NCBI GenBank assembly: GCA_003151495.1
Contig: PLXR01000013.1
Span: 46,757 to 107,655, forward strand
Reading direction: 5' to 3'
From: Opitutaceae bacterium
GTDB lineage: Bacteria; Verrucomicrobiota; Verrucomicrobiia; Opitutales; Opitutaceae
Length of the DNA: 60,899 nt
In this document: one piece after another, positions 26,616 to 35,162 of the stretch
Numbering within the stretch: position 1 is the stretch's first letter
How the letters are laid out: each line of letters opens with the position of its first letter
Position numbers and translations under genes: made by a program
Notes under the pieces: model-generated
Database searches by the model: none
The model's input: only the letters and a program-made list of their open reading frames with translations
What the model was told of the DNA's origin: nothing

Positions 26616-28127
26616 ATGCAAACCAAGACTACCCAGATTCTTCTGTTCATGCTCACCGCCGCGGTCGCATGCGCGCAATACACGCCGCCTTCGCCGGCGG
26701 CGCCCACACCCGGTGCCATCGACGACTTCGTCAAGGCACAGGACCCCTCCCTCAAGGGCTGGGACTTCGGCGTCAACGAGCGGCTCCGCCTGGAGCAGAA
26801 GTCCGGCATGGGGACCACCCATGCGGGGTCCAATTTTGACTTCTTCTCGAATCCCCCCTCGACCAACAGCAACGACTACTGGCTCTCCCGCCTGATGCCC
26901 CGCGTGGGGTACACGGGCGATCTGATCTCCTTCGTGGTGGAGGCACGGTCGAGCTACTCCATCGGCGACGACCGCTACACGCCGACCGCCGCGGGGAAGA
27001 ACCTCGCCGAGAACGACGGCCCGCTCCAGTTGGAGCTCGGCTACGTGCAGATCGGGAACCTGAAGCAGTTCCCCATGACCCTCAAGGCGGGACGGCAGTA
27101 CCTGATCTATGGGGAAGGCCGGCTCGTCGGGAACGCCTTCTGGCTCAATATCCCCCACACGTTCGACGCGGTGAAGGTAAGGTACCAGGACCCCAATTTC
27201 GGCGTGGACGTGTTCGCCGCAAACCTGGTGTACGTGCGGGCGGGCCATTTCGAGCAGGGCAACCAGCAGGACACCCTCTCGGGCGCCTACTTCGATTTCC
27301 CGGGCCTCTCGAAGGACAACGTCACCGAGCTCTACCTCTTTGCGCGCAACGTGTCGCGGAACATCCTTACCGACAACTGGACGCTCGTGCCCGCCCCGTT
27401 TCGCTTCACCGCGCCCCAGGACACCTACACGTTCGGCTACCGCACAAAGTCGAAGCCCGGCGCCTTCGGGCCCTGGGATTACGGCATCGAGGGTATGTGG
27501 CAGACGGGAGACCGCACCGCCGTGTTCCCGGCGACACCGCTCGCGGCGGCCAAGGCCGCCCCGAGGCTGGACCAGAGCGCGTGGGCCTTCATCGTCCAGG
27601 GCGGCTACACGTGGAAGGACGTCCCGTTGAAGCCCCGCGTGGCTCTCATCGTGAGCGCCGCCTCCGGCGACCGCAACTCGGCGGACAAGTCCAGCCAGAC
27701 CTTCATGAACCTGCTGCCCTCCAACCACGGGCTCTACGGGATCATGGACCTCTCGAGCCTCCAGAACATCGTGGACTACCGCGCCTCGTTCACGGTGAAG
27801 CCCAGCCCGACAACCAGCCTGGCGGTGGACCTCCACCAGCAGTACCTCGAGAACACCCATGACTTCTGGTACAACGTGGCCGGCGTCCCGCGCAACACGG
27901 CGGGAGCCGCTGCGGGAAGCGGCAAGGGATATGGCCTGAACCCCGGCTACAGCTCGGACATCGGCCAGGAGGCGGACCTGATCGGAGGGTGGACGGCCAG
28001 GAAGGGCCTCCTGCTGGAGGTCGGCGCCGGCCACTTCTTCCGCGGCGACTACGTGAAGCAATCGCTCCGCGTGGTCGGCTCCAAGGACGGCAACTACGCC
28101 TACGTGCAGGCGACGATCAACCTCTGA
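26616..28127 (+). CDS. Alginate-export-type outer-membrane porin (AlgE-like)
   Basis: A 503-aa outer-membrane beta-barrel. The signal peptide is MQTKTTQILLFMLTAAVACAQ, followed by a Pro-rich linker and the barrel start GWDFGVNERLRLEQKSG, which resembles the Alginate_exp family opening. Strands alternate with aromatic-rich turns, and the chain ends YVQATINL, close to an OMP C-terminal signature. Many Verrucomicrobia have such proteins without alginate genes, so a general oligosaccharide or anion channel is equally likely. The start at 26616 is taken because it gives the signal peptide. Confidence 0.82.
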   Translation: MQTKTTQILLFMLTAAVACAQYTPPSPAAPTPGAIDDFVKAQDPSLKGWDFGVNERLRLEQKSGMGTTHAGSNFDFFSNPPSTNSNDYWLSRLMPRVGYTGDLISFVVEARSSYSIGDDRYTPTAAGKNLAENDGPLQLELGYVQIGNLKQFPMTLKAGRQYLIYGEGRLVGNAFWLNIPHTFDAVKVRYQDPNFGVDVFAANLVYVRAGHFEQGNQQDTLSGAYFDFPGLSKDNVTELYLFARNVSRNILTDNWTLVPAPFRFTAPQDTYTFGYRTKSKPGAFGPWDYGIEGMWQTGDRTAVFPATPLAAAKAAPRLDQSAWAFIVQGGYTWKDVPLKPRVALIVSAASGDRNSADKSSQTFMNLLPSNHGLYGIMDLSSLQNIVDYRASFTVKPSPTTSLAVDLHQQYLENTHDFWYNVAGVPRNTAGAAAGSGKGYGLNPGYSSDIGQEADLIGGWTARKGLLLEVGAGHFFRGDYVKQSLRVVGSKDGNYAYVQATINL

Positions 28128-28139
28128 GGTCGCCGGCGT

Positions 28140-28165
28140 GCGGGGGCGGCTTCCGCCGCTCCCGC
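28140..28165. terminator. GC-rich hairpin between convergent genes, possible bidirectional terminator
   Basis: Eleven-bp arms GCGGGGGCGGC and GCCGCTCCCGC (one G-U) enclose TTCC. The hairpin lies in the 42-bp gap between the convergent alginate-type porin and beta-propeller genes. There is no T-tract on either side, so termination may need Rho. Confidence 0.5.
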
Positions 28166-28169
28166 AAGG

Positions 28170-29273
28170 TCAGCGCTGGAGGTCGCCGGGGTTTTCCGGC
28201 ACTCCCGGATCGTCAAGGAGCTGGACCGCGGTCGCCGGGCCCAGGTCCTTCCAGTCGTACATCGCCCATGCCAGCCTCTTGTCGGGGGTGATCTCGACCA
28301 GCTGGCAGCCCTTGCCCCCGTCGCCCCTCGAGCAGAGCACCGTGTTGCCGTTGGCCAGGCGGGCGCACGTCTGCGAGCCCGTGAAAACGATGCCGGGGGG
28401 CAGCTCCGAGAGCCTGAACTCCCACACCGTGTCCCCCTTCGGGCTCACCTCGCGCAGGAGCCGGTCCTTCTCGTCGGTGATGAGCGTGTTGCCGTTGTGG
28501 AGGCGCACGGCGGCCCAGGGAGAGCGGATGCCATAGGACCAGACCTCGTGGAAGTTCCTGTCGTACTCGACGACCCGGTCCATGGTCAGGAAGGGCGCGA
28601 GGAAAGTCCCCGCCGCGGTCATTCGGATCCGCCGGAATTGGCCGTGTACGGTCTTCGGGTCGGTGAGGCTCGGGGCCGGCATGGCGTGCTCCGACTCGAC
28701 GACGCCCGTCGACGTGTTGATCACCATGAGCCTCGGAGGGAGGCCGTTCTCGACAAGGAGGACCCTGTCCAGCCCGATCGGCTGTACGGTGTGGATCTCG
28801 GTGCCCGCGGGCGCGTCCAGGTGCCAGACAACCCTCTTCTGGGGGGTCACTTCCTCGGCGTACGCCATTCTCGAAAACAGGACGTTCCCATTGCTGAGGA
28901 CCCACGCGTCGTCGTATTCCCAGCCCTTTCCCGTGGAATACGTCCAGATGACCTTGCCGTCCCTGAGGAGGAACATCGTGTTGCAGCCCTCGCCGATGTA
29001 GAGCATCGGGTGCTGGGCCGCTCCCTTGCCCGGGAGGATCGCCGCCTCCATGGACGGCAGCGAAGCCCACGTCGGAGGGTCTACCGGCAGCTCCGCGGGG
29101 CCCATGGCGGGCACGTCCGCCGCGGTGAATCTCCCAAGTATCGAGAGCACGGGCGTCGACTCGGAACCGGGCAGCCCGTGAACCTGTCCCAAGGCGGGGC
29201 CGGTGAAGGCAAGGGCCGCCATAGCGGCCGCCGCGACTGGACCGCGTTTGGCGATCAGGGTTGGGTGCATCAT
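28170..29273 (-). CDS. Secreted beta-propeller protein of unknown function
   Basis: A 367-aa exported protein (signal peptide within residues 1-31, ending GPALGQ). It is built of repeated blade-like units with the pattern LxNGNxLxS/T, for example VLSNGNVLFSR, RLHNGNTLITDE and RLANGNTVLCSRG, and several W-x-Y/F strands. Such units occur in PQQ-like and arylsulfotransferase-type propellers, but the catalytic His and Arg set of an arylsulfotransferase is not apparent to me. Function is therefore left open. A second ATG at 29270 is an equivalent start. Confidence 0.75.
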   Translation of the reverse strand: MMHPTLIAKRGPVAAAAMAALAFTGPALGQVHGLPGSESTPVLSILGRFTAADVPAMGPAELPVDPPTWASLPSMEAAILPGKGAAQHPMLYIGEGCNTMFLLRDGKVIWTYSTGKGWEYDDAWVLSNGNVLFSRMAYAEEVTPQKRVVWHLDAPAGTEIHTVQPIGLDRVLLVENGLPPRLMVINTSTGVVESEHAMPAPSLTDPKTVHGQFRRIRMTAAGTFLAPFLTMDRVVEYDRNFHEVWSYGIRSPWAAVRLHNGNTLITDEKDRLLREVSPKGDTVWEFRLSELPPGIVFTGSQTCARLANGNTVLCSRGDGGKGCQLVEITPDKRLAWAMYDWKDLGPATAVQLLDDPGVPENPGDLQR

Positions 29274-29353
29274 GTCTCGATGGGCTGTCGCCGGGCACCT
29301 TCCGGCCCAGAAGCGCGGCGGGCTGCCAAGCCCCACCGCATCGACCGCCCGGC

Positions 29354-29857
29354 TCAGTTCGAGCGGCTCAGGATCTTCTTCTTCTCCGCCTGGAACTCCT
29401 CATCCGTGAGGATGCCCTTCTTGCGGAGGTCATCGAGCTTGGTGAGCGCGCTGACCAGGTCATCCGTGGAGCTGGAAAGCGTGACGGTCCTCTGGACGGT
29501 CACGGACGTCCCCGCGGAATTCTCGCCGGGCAGCGGACCCGTGAGGGCCGGATCGCCGGGATTGAGCGCCATGAACACGATCGTCGCCGAGGGGTAGCCC
29601 ATGGCGAACATCGGGAGCTTCGACGTGATCGATATCTGCCTCATCTGCTTGCCCTGCCCCTCGCAGAACTTGACCGCGGCGGCCGTCACCTCCTCCCTCA
29701 GCTTGTCGGTGTCCCGGCCGAAGGCCGTCCGCGCCTCGCGGGTCATCGAATAGGTGTCGTTTCCCATCGGGGTCACCTCGTCTCGAGGCTTTGAGGCGTA
29801 TCCAGCACACGCGACGCACAATAGCGCCGCCGAAAGAATCCTGAATGGGGTGTTCAT
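29354..29857 (-). CDS. Exported protein with C-terminal SHOCT domain
   Basis: A 167-aa protein with an N-terminal export signal (MNTPFRILSAALLCVACAGYA) that may also be a lipoprotein signal, although the lipobox is imperfect. The central part (about 25-85) contains the TYSMTREARTAFG segment seen in small periplasmic proteins. The last 30 residues (LDDLRKKGILTDEEFQAEKK) are a SHOCT domain, a short module thought to mediate oligomerisation or protein contacts. It lies 80 bp upstream of the propeller gene on the same strand. Confidence 0.75.
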   Translation of the reverse strand: MNTPFRILSAALLCVACAGYASKPRDEVTPMGNDTYSMTREARTAFGRDTDKLREEVTAAAVKFCEGQGKQMRQISITSKLPMFAMGYPSATIVFMALNPGDPALTGPLPGENSAGTSVTVQRTVTLSSSTDDLVSALTKLDDLRKKGILTDEEFQAEKKKILSRSN

Positions 29858-30007
29858 GTTCACGCGGAAAAAGTCGCCGGGTCCGCCGATCAGGTCAAGG
29901 TTTAGCTGGCGTCCCTGGGGCTCGTTTCCCCTCCGGGACGAAGGGAAACCCGGCCATTGCAAATCCCGGGCCGCGGGGCAAGGTTCCGGCCGGTCACCCC
30001 TCCCCCT

Positions 30008-31063
30008 ATGAGCCCAAGGCAGATGTCCAGGACCCTGTTCCGCGCGTTCGCGGCGTTCCTCGTTGCGGCGGCCGCGCTCTCCGCCGCCGACGCCCCGACC
30101 TCAACGGCCACGCCGGCCCCGCTCTCCGATTCGCAGCGCGACTTCATGAGGTGGCGCTTCGGGATGTTCGTTCACTTCAACATCGGGACGTTTGCAGACC
30201 GGGACTGGGCGGGCGGCTACGAGGATCCCGCCCTCTTCGACCCCTCGAGGCTCGACTGCGGGCAGTGGGCGGACGCGGCCAAGTCGGCCGGCATGTCCTA
30301 TGTGGTGCTCACCGTGAAGCATACCGAGGGAATCGCGCTCTATGACAGCGCGGTGACCACCCATGACATCACCCTGTTCAAGAAATTTAGGAACGGAAAG
30401 GGGGACATCGTCCGGGAGTTCGTGGACGCATGCCGGTCCCGGGGCCTCAAGGTCGGCCTGTACTACTGCTTTCCGGGAGACTATTCCGACGATGCCCACA
30501 GGAACGCCCCGCCGCCGGGCATGCCCAATCTCCACGGCCTGCCCGCCGAGGCGGCCGGCGACTACGTGGGCTTCATGAAGAAGCAGCTTGCGGAGATGCT
30601 CACGAACTACGGCCCGATAGACCTGCTCTGGATTGACCAGTACGCCAACCCGTACACGGGCGACCGGTGGCAGGAGATGCTGGCCTTTGTCCGGTCGATC
30701 CAGCCGCGCTGCATCGTGCTCGCGAACAACGCAAAGAACCTGCACGACTCTGACGCCCTGAGCTTTGAATATCCCTGGAAGGGCGACCTCCCCTTCTCCG
30801 ACAACACCCTTCCGGCGGAGGTGTGCGACGTCATCCAGACCGGCCAGCGCTGGTTCTGGACCGAGGCGAAACAGCCATCAGACCTCCAGCCGGCTGCGCA
30901 GATCGTCGAAAGGCTTCGGACCTGCAACCAGAGGAACGCCAACTACCTCCTGGACGTGCCGCCGGACCGCGACGGGCTGATCTCGGGACCCCAGCTCCAA
31001 AGGCTCAGGGAGGTCGCCGCGTTGCTGCACGCTCCGGGCGCCGCCGGCCGGTCGGACCCCTGA
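30008..31063 (+). CDS. Alpha-L-fucosidase, GH29 family
   Basis: A 351-aa exported enzyme (hydrophobic signal about residues 9-27, ending ALSAAD). GH29 features are RFGMFVHFNIGTF (50-62), the VKHTEG segment (103-108, usually KHHDG), LKVGLYYCF (147-155) and the nucleophile Asp210 in GPIDLLWID. It retains alpha-fucose from glycans by a double-displacement mechanism. The protein is shorter than typical 450-aa members because the C-terminal beta-sandwich is absent. The KHTEG variant departs from the common KHHDG, so specificity may differ. The ATG at 30023 is an alternative start. Confidence 0.87.
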   Translation: MSPRQMSRTLFRAFAAFLVAAAALSAADAPTSTATPAPLSDSQRDFMRWRFGMFVHFNIGTFADRDWAGGYEDPALFDPSRLDCGQWADAAKSAGMSYVVLTVKHTEGIALYDSAVTTHDITLFKKFRNGKGDIVREFVDACRSRGLKVGLYYCFPGDYSDDAHRNAPPPGMPNLHGLPAEAAGDYVGFMKKQLAEMLTNYGPIDLLWIDQYANPYTGDRWQEMLAFVRSIQPRCIVLANNAKNLHDSDALSFEYPWKGDLPFSDNTLPAEVCDVIQTGQRWFWTEAKQPSDLQPAAQIVERLRTCNQRNANYLLDVPPDRDGLISGPQLQRLREVAALLHAPGAAGRSDP

Positions 31064-31170
31064 GGGGACCGGTCGTGATGCATATCAAGTCGCTGTGGCA
31101 TTGCAGTTTGCAGATTCCAGGGCCGCGCACAGAATCCGTTTTGCCCGCAATGGCGTATATTGGGGCGGAA

Positions 31171-31184
31171 GGGGAATATTCCCC
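31171..31184. promoter_or_regulatory. Perfect 14-bp palindrome upstream of secreted unknown
   Basis: GGGGAATATTCCCC is fully self-complementary and lies 119 bp before the start of the 289-aa exported protein gene, in the 240-bp gap after the GH29 gene. Its form suits a dimeric regulator; no binding protein is known. Confidence 0.35.
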
Positions 31185-31303
31185 CCGTCCATGATCCTCA
31201 ACCCCCAAGGCGGCGAAACACGAAACACGCGGTAATCTGACACCCTCCGCCGCCGAAGCGGTCCCACTCCTTCATCCCGAGTCTGAAAACCTCCCATATC
31301 CCC

Positions 31304-32173
31304 ATGAAGACACTCTCCTGGACCTCACCCCTGCTGGCCGCCGTCCTTATCGCAGGATCGGGATCGCGTGCGTACGCGAACCTCTTCTCCGACGAGTTTG
31401 ACGCGCTTGTCGTCGCCGAGCGGGCGAAGGACGCCCCGCCCGATCTCTGCAAGCCCGCCTCGTTCGTGGCGTTCGACGGAGGCTACATAGAGGCCGGCGA
31501 TCCCCAGGCCGGCGACACGCCTCCTGCCGCCGAGCAGGTCCGGCAATGCCTCCTGACGGCGCTCTCGGGTCAGGGATTCCGGGAGAGCCCGGCATCGCCC
31601 GCGCTCGTGATCATCTACCACTGGGGAGTCCTGCGGGTCGACCACCGGGAGATCCGGATACCCTACCAGGTGCGCAAGAACCTCTCGGCGCGCATCGACC
31701 TGGTCTCCACGGCGAGGATGGACGCCGAAGTCGAGAACCACCTGAAGGACCGAATGAGCGCAGGAGGCGAGGACCTAAGCGCGGCATCGCCTAGGTTCCT
31801 CGTGGCCCCCCTCGACTCGGTGGTGGCGCACGCCCGGCTTCCCCGGATCTTTGTCGTCGTGTCAGCCTATGACGGGCGGGCGATGGCGCACCACGAGGCG
31901 AAGCTTCTCTGGAAGGCGAAGCTGAGCGCCCAGGAGACGAGCGGCGAGATGTCCATGGTCATCCCGCCGCTGATCTCGAGGGGAGCCCCGTATTTCGGGC
32001 AGGACCTTTCGGACGTCCTCGTGCTCAAGGCGACGCTCCAGGCGGCGCCGCCCGCGGCAGCCCCGGCGGAAAGGGCGCCGGCCGCGCCGGAATCCTACGG
32101 TGTGGACAAGCAGCTCCTGAGCGGCCTCATGAAGGCGGAGGGGACGAGGATCTCGGGCGAGGGCGAAAGCTGA
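31304..32173 (+). CDS. Exported hypothetical protein
   Basis: A 289-aa protein with signal peptide MKTLSWTSPLLAAVLIAGSG and cleavage near AYA/NLF. I recognise no domain. The mature chain has a predicted alpha/beta part with VIIYHWGVLRVD and IFVVVSAYDGRAM segments, a strand order reminiscent of DUF4136-like periplasmic proteins. It ends with an Ala/Pro-rich linker (about 246-262) and a short C-terminal helix. It ends 8 bp before the convergent TonB-operon TPR gene. Confidence 0.65.
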   Translation: MKTLSWTSPLLAAVLIAGSGSRAYANLFSDEFDALVVAERAKDAPPDLCKPASFVAFDGGYIEAGDPQAGDTPPAAEQVRQCLLTALSGQGFRESPASPALVIIYHWGVLRVDHREIRIPYQVRKNLSARIDLVSTARMDAEVENHLKDRMSAGGEDLSAASPRFLVAPLDSVVAHARLPRIFVVVSAYDGRAMAHHEAKLLWKAKLSAQETSGEMSMVIPPLISRGAPYFGQDLSDVLVLKATLQAAPPAAAPAERAPAAPESYGVDKQLLSGLMKAEGTRISGEGES

Positions 32174-32181
32174 CGGGGAAC

Positions 32182-33510
32182 CTAGCCGTCCTTCACCACC
32201 AGCGTCCTGACGCGGGCCAGGAAATCCTGGACCGCGTCGGTCCGCTCGATGCTCAGGGCCTTCTGGAGGTATTCCACCGTCTTTGAGTAGTGGCGGTTCC
32301 TGAGCTCGATGTTTGCCAGCTCCAGGCTGGCGACGTAGGCGCTGCCGGGGATCCGGTACGCGGACTCGAACGCAAGCGTCGCACGCGGCACGTCCTCCTC
32401 CGCGGCGTAGGCCCTCCCGAGGCTTATGAGCGCCCTGCCCTCGAGGGGCGCGAGCCCAAGCAGCTCGTCAAGCTCGCGGCGGGCCTCCGGCCACTTCCTC
32501 TGGGCGGAAAGGAGGTCCGCCCTGGCCTGCAGGAAATCGACCCTCTCCCTGCCCTCGACCGGCTTCGCCATGCCGAGCACCCGCTGCGCGTCGTCCAGCT
32601 TCCCCGCCGATATCAGCACCCCGGCGTAGCGGATCAGCCGCTTCTCGCCGACCTCCTGGGCCGGCGTGAGCACCTTGCTGTAGATCTGCGCGGCCTCCGG
32701 GACCAGGTTCTGCTCCGCGTAGAGGTCCCCGAGCATCGTGAGCTCCTCGACATTGGCGACGCCCATCCCCGCGGCGGTCTCGAGAATCACGGTCGCCTCG
32801 AGCTTGCGGCCCTCGGACAGCAGTATGTTCGCATAGGTGAGCCAGTACCTCGTGTCCGACGGCTTCTCCTTGATGAGGTTCTTTGCGAGCGACTCGGCTC
32901 GCGTGAGCTGCTTGCCGTCGATGCAGATCCCGAGGAGCCCCTCCTTCCAGTCGACATTCGACGGGTCCCCGCTGAGCGCCTGCATGTAGGCCATCTCCGC
33001 CGACACGAGGTCGCCCTCCTTCTGGAGGCAGTACCCGAGGAGGCCGAAGGTCGCGGAGTCGCGGTCGCCCAGCACGACGGCCTTGGAGAAGCAGGGGACC
33101 GCCTCGGCAAATTTCCCCGAGGAGTAGTAGAGGATTCCCAGGTTCACCCAAGCCCGGAGGAAGGTCGGGTACCGGTTGACCGCGTTCCGGTAGTACGACT
33201 CCGACTTGTCGTTCTGGCCGACAGCGTAGTAGGCATTGCCCAGGATGAACTGGAACGCGGGGCTGGGCGCCTCCTTGTCCGACATCATCGCCTCCAGAAG
33301 CTTGAGCGCGAAGTCAGGGTTCGTGGACAGCATCGTCACCACCTTCTGGTAGAGGGCGTACTCCTCCTCCGACATCTCCGGCTCGCGCTCCTTCAGGAAG
33401 GAGTTCGACTCATTGATGATCCGCTTGGGATCGAGCTTGGGCTCCGCCCTGGCGGTCCCGGCGAGCGCAAGCGGAAGGAGGAGAAGGGGGAGGAGCCTGG
33501 GATGTTTCAT
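32182..33510 (-). CDS. Periplasmic TPR protein, last gene of TonB2-like operon
   Basis: A 442-aa protein with signal peptide MKHPRLLPLLLLPLALAGTARA. Tetratricopeptide repeats fill about residues 80-430, for example AFQFILGNAYYAVGQNDKSE, AWVNLGILYYSSGKFAEA and ALISLGRAYAAEEDVPRA. A TPR protein at the end of a TonB2 operon corresponds to TtpB of Vibrio-type systems, which supports TonB2 function in the periplasm. It begins 3 bp after the tonB stop, so it is cotranscribed. Confidence 0.88.
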   Translation of the reverse strand: MKHPRLLPLLLLPLALAGTARAEPKLDPKRIINESNSFLKEREPEMSEEEYALYQKVVTMLSTNPDFALKLLEAMMSDKEAPSPAFQFILGNAYYAVGQNDKSESYYRNAVNRYPTFLRAWVNLGILYYSSGKFAEAVPCFSKAVVLGDRDSATFGLLGYCLQKEGDLVSAEMAYMQALSGDPSNVDWKEGLLGICIDGKQLTRAESLAKNLIKEKPSDTRYWLTYANILLSEGRKLEATVILETAAGMGVANVEELTMLGDLYAEQNLVPEAAQIYSKVLTPAQEVGEKRLIRYAGVLISAGKLDDAQRVLGMAKPVEGRERVDFLQARADLLSAQRKWPEARRELDELLGLAPLEGRALISLGRAYAAEEDVPRATLAFESAYRIPGSAYVASLELANIELRNRHYSKTVEYLQKALSIERTDAVQDFLARVRTLVVKDG

Positions 33511-33513
33511 GGG

Positions 33514-34248
33514 CTAAATCGTGAACTTTGAACCCTCGGTCCATTTGTACCAGATCAGCTGCTGCACCATGCACCTGACCTTCCGTCCCTTCCGGATCGC
33601 CGGGGTGAACACCCATTCGTCCCGGACGCACTTGAGGACGATGTTGTCGAAATCCGCGTTTCCCGACGGCTTCATCACTCGGATGTCGGTGACCGCGCCC
33701 TCGGCGTCGATCACGACGAGCAGGGTGGCGCGAAGCGACGGCGCGTCCTCCCGGGTTCGGTTCGAGACGTGCGCGATGGTCTTCACCACGGCGATCGGGA
33801 CCTGGTCGACCTCGTTCTGCTGGTAGATGTGCTGCAGGTCCCCGAGCCCGCCGGTCCTGGGCCTCAGGTCGGTGAGGAGCTGGTTGAACTGGATGTTGGC
33901 GGGCGGGGGCGCGTCGGAAGGCGGGATGATCTTGTCGAGGTCCGGAGGCACGACCGCGAGCTTGACGGGGCTGTCGCTTGGGCCGATCTCGAGGCCCGTC
34001 AGGGGCGGGGACAGGCTGGCCTCCTCGGGGCGCGGATCCACCTTCGGGGGGGGCGGCTCGGCGAAGGCGGACAGCACCCGCAGGTCCTCGATGTCCGATT
34101 TGGGCGCCGCGGGGGTCGCGATCTCGAAATGCGCCACGCAGACGAAGATCCCGAGCGTGAGGGCGGCGCCCAGGAGAAGGCATACCGCCTCGTCGGCGAA
34201 CCGCGCGGCGCCCTGCCTGTGCTCGATGATGGATAGGGCCTCGGCCAT
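33514..34248 (-). CDS. tonB: TonB-family energy transducer
   Basis: A 244-aa protein with a single N-terminal membrane anchor (about residues 20-40, AVCLLLGAALTLGIFVCVAHF). A Pro-rich periplasmic spacer (about 64-125) starts AEPPPPKVDPRPEE. The C-terminal TonB domain (about 150-240) has LLVVIDAEGAVTDIRVMKPSG and CVRDEWVFTPAIRKGRKVRC. It passes proton-motive energy from ExbB/ExbD to outer-membrane receptors. No TonB-dependent receptor is encoded in the window. It lies 9 bp downstream of exbD. Confidence 0.92.
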   Translation of the reverse strand: MAEALSIIEHRQGAARFADEAVCLLLGAALTLGIFVCVAHFEIATPAAPKSDIEDLRVLSAFAEPPPPKVDPRPEEASLSPPLTGLEIGPSDSPVKLAVVPPDLDKIIPPSDAPPPANIQFNQLLTDLRPRTGGLGDLQHIYQQNEVDQVPIAVVKTIAHVSNRTREDAPSLRATLLVVIDAEGAVTDIRVMKPSGNADFDNIVLKCVRDEWVFTPAIRKGRKVRCMVQQLIWYKWTEGSKFTI

Positions 34249-34257
34249 GGCGTTCCC

Positions 34258-34668
34258 TCAGCGGCCGTCCGCCCGCGTCGTGGCGAATTCCACGTGCTGG
34301 ATCCCCGAGCGCTTGGCCTCGGAGTAGACCGCGGCGAACACCCCCAGGTTGGACGAGCGGTCCCCCCGGATGATGAGGGAGGGTGAGCGGCCGACGGCCG
34401 CCTGCTTGATCAGCCCCGCGACCTGGTCCACGCGGACCTCCTGTCCGTCGAAGTAGATCCTGCTTTCGGACGAGATCGCGATCAGGAGCGCGCTCTGGTC
34501 CGCGTTGATCGAGCCGCTCACGTCGGGCTTTTCCACCTCGATGCCCGGGTCGTTCACGAATGCGCTGCTGACCATCAGGAAGATCACCAGCACCATGATG
34601 CAGTCCACCATCGGCACCATGTCGATGTGGGTGACCTCGAACCTGCCGTGGTTGCTCCTGCCGATCAT
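34258..34668 (-). CDS. exbD: ExbD/TolR-family proton channel subunit
   Basis: A 136-aa inner-membrane protein with one N-terminal helix (about 17-37). The protonatable Asp22 lies in VPMVDCIMVLVIFLMV, the essential residue of the ExbD/TolR family. The periplasmic part has the LIIRGDRSS segment typical of ExbD. Its start overlaps the short exbB stop by 4 bp. Confidence 0.94.
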   Translation of the reverse strand: MIGRSNHGRFEVTHIDMVPMVDCIMVLVIFLMVSSAFVNDPGIEVEKPDVSGSINADQSALLIAISSESRIYFDGQEVRVDQVAGLIKQAAVGRSPSLIIRGDRSSNLGVFAAVYSEAKRSGIQHVEFATTRADGR

Positions 34669-35162
34669 GGCTGCGCGTCCAGCCAGACGCTCCGCTCGAT
34701 CTCGTTGAGCCTCTGCATGTTTTTCCGGAGGCTCCTATGGGCCAGGTGCACGACGAGCAGCGCCGGAATCGCCACGACGAGGCCCGACTCCGTCGCCACG
34801 AGGACCTCGGAGATGCCCCGGGCGAGGCCCTCCATCGTCTTCTCCGCGGAATGCCCGGCAAGGCTCTCGAAGGTCGTCACCATGCCGCTCACCGTGCCAA
34901 GGAGGCCGAGGAGGGGCGCCGCCGCGATCATGGAACCAAGCACGACCCGCTGCTGGCGGAACGTCTCCTCCATCTCGCCGCGGGCGCGCCGCAGCACCGG
35001 AAGCTGGCCCTCCCGCGCCGGCAGCATGCCGTCCAGCCTGTGGCGCGAGCGCCAGAGCGAGAGGAGCAGCCTGAAGCAGCGCGAATAGAGCACCACCGAG
35101 AGCGTGAGGATGGCGATCATCACGGGCCCGCCCTTCCCGACGAGTTCGAAGAGCGCCCTCAT
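34665..35162 (-). CDS. exbB: ExbB/TolQ-family proton channel subunit (short)
   Basis: A 165-aa protein with three membrane helices (about 9-31, 75-98, 120-148). The family core APLLGLLGTVSGMVTTFESLA and GISEVLVATESGLVVAIPALL contains the polar residues lining the channel. At 165 aa it is a compact ExbB2-type subunit. Both ends overlap the neighbouring genes by 4 bp, indicating tight translational coupling. Confidence 0.93.
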   Translation of the reverse strand: MRALFELVGKGGPVMIAILTLSVVLYSRCFRLLLSLWRSRHRLDGMLPAREGQLPVLRRARGEMEETFRQQRVVLGSMIAAAPLLGLLGTVSGMVTTFESLAGHSAEKTMEGLARGISEVLVATESGLVVAIPALLVVHLAHRSLRKNMQRLNEIERSVWLDAQP

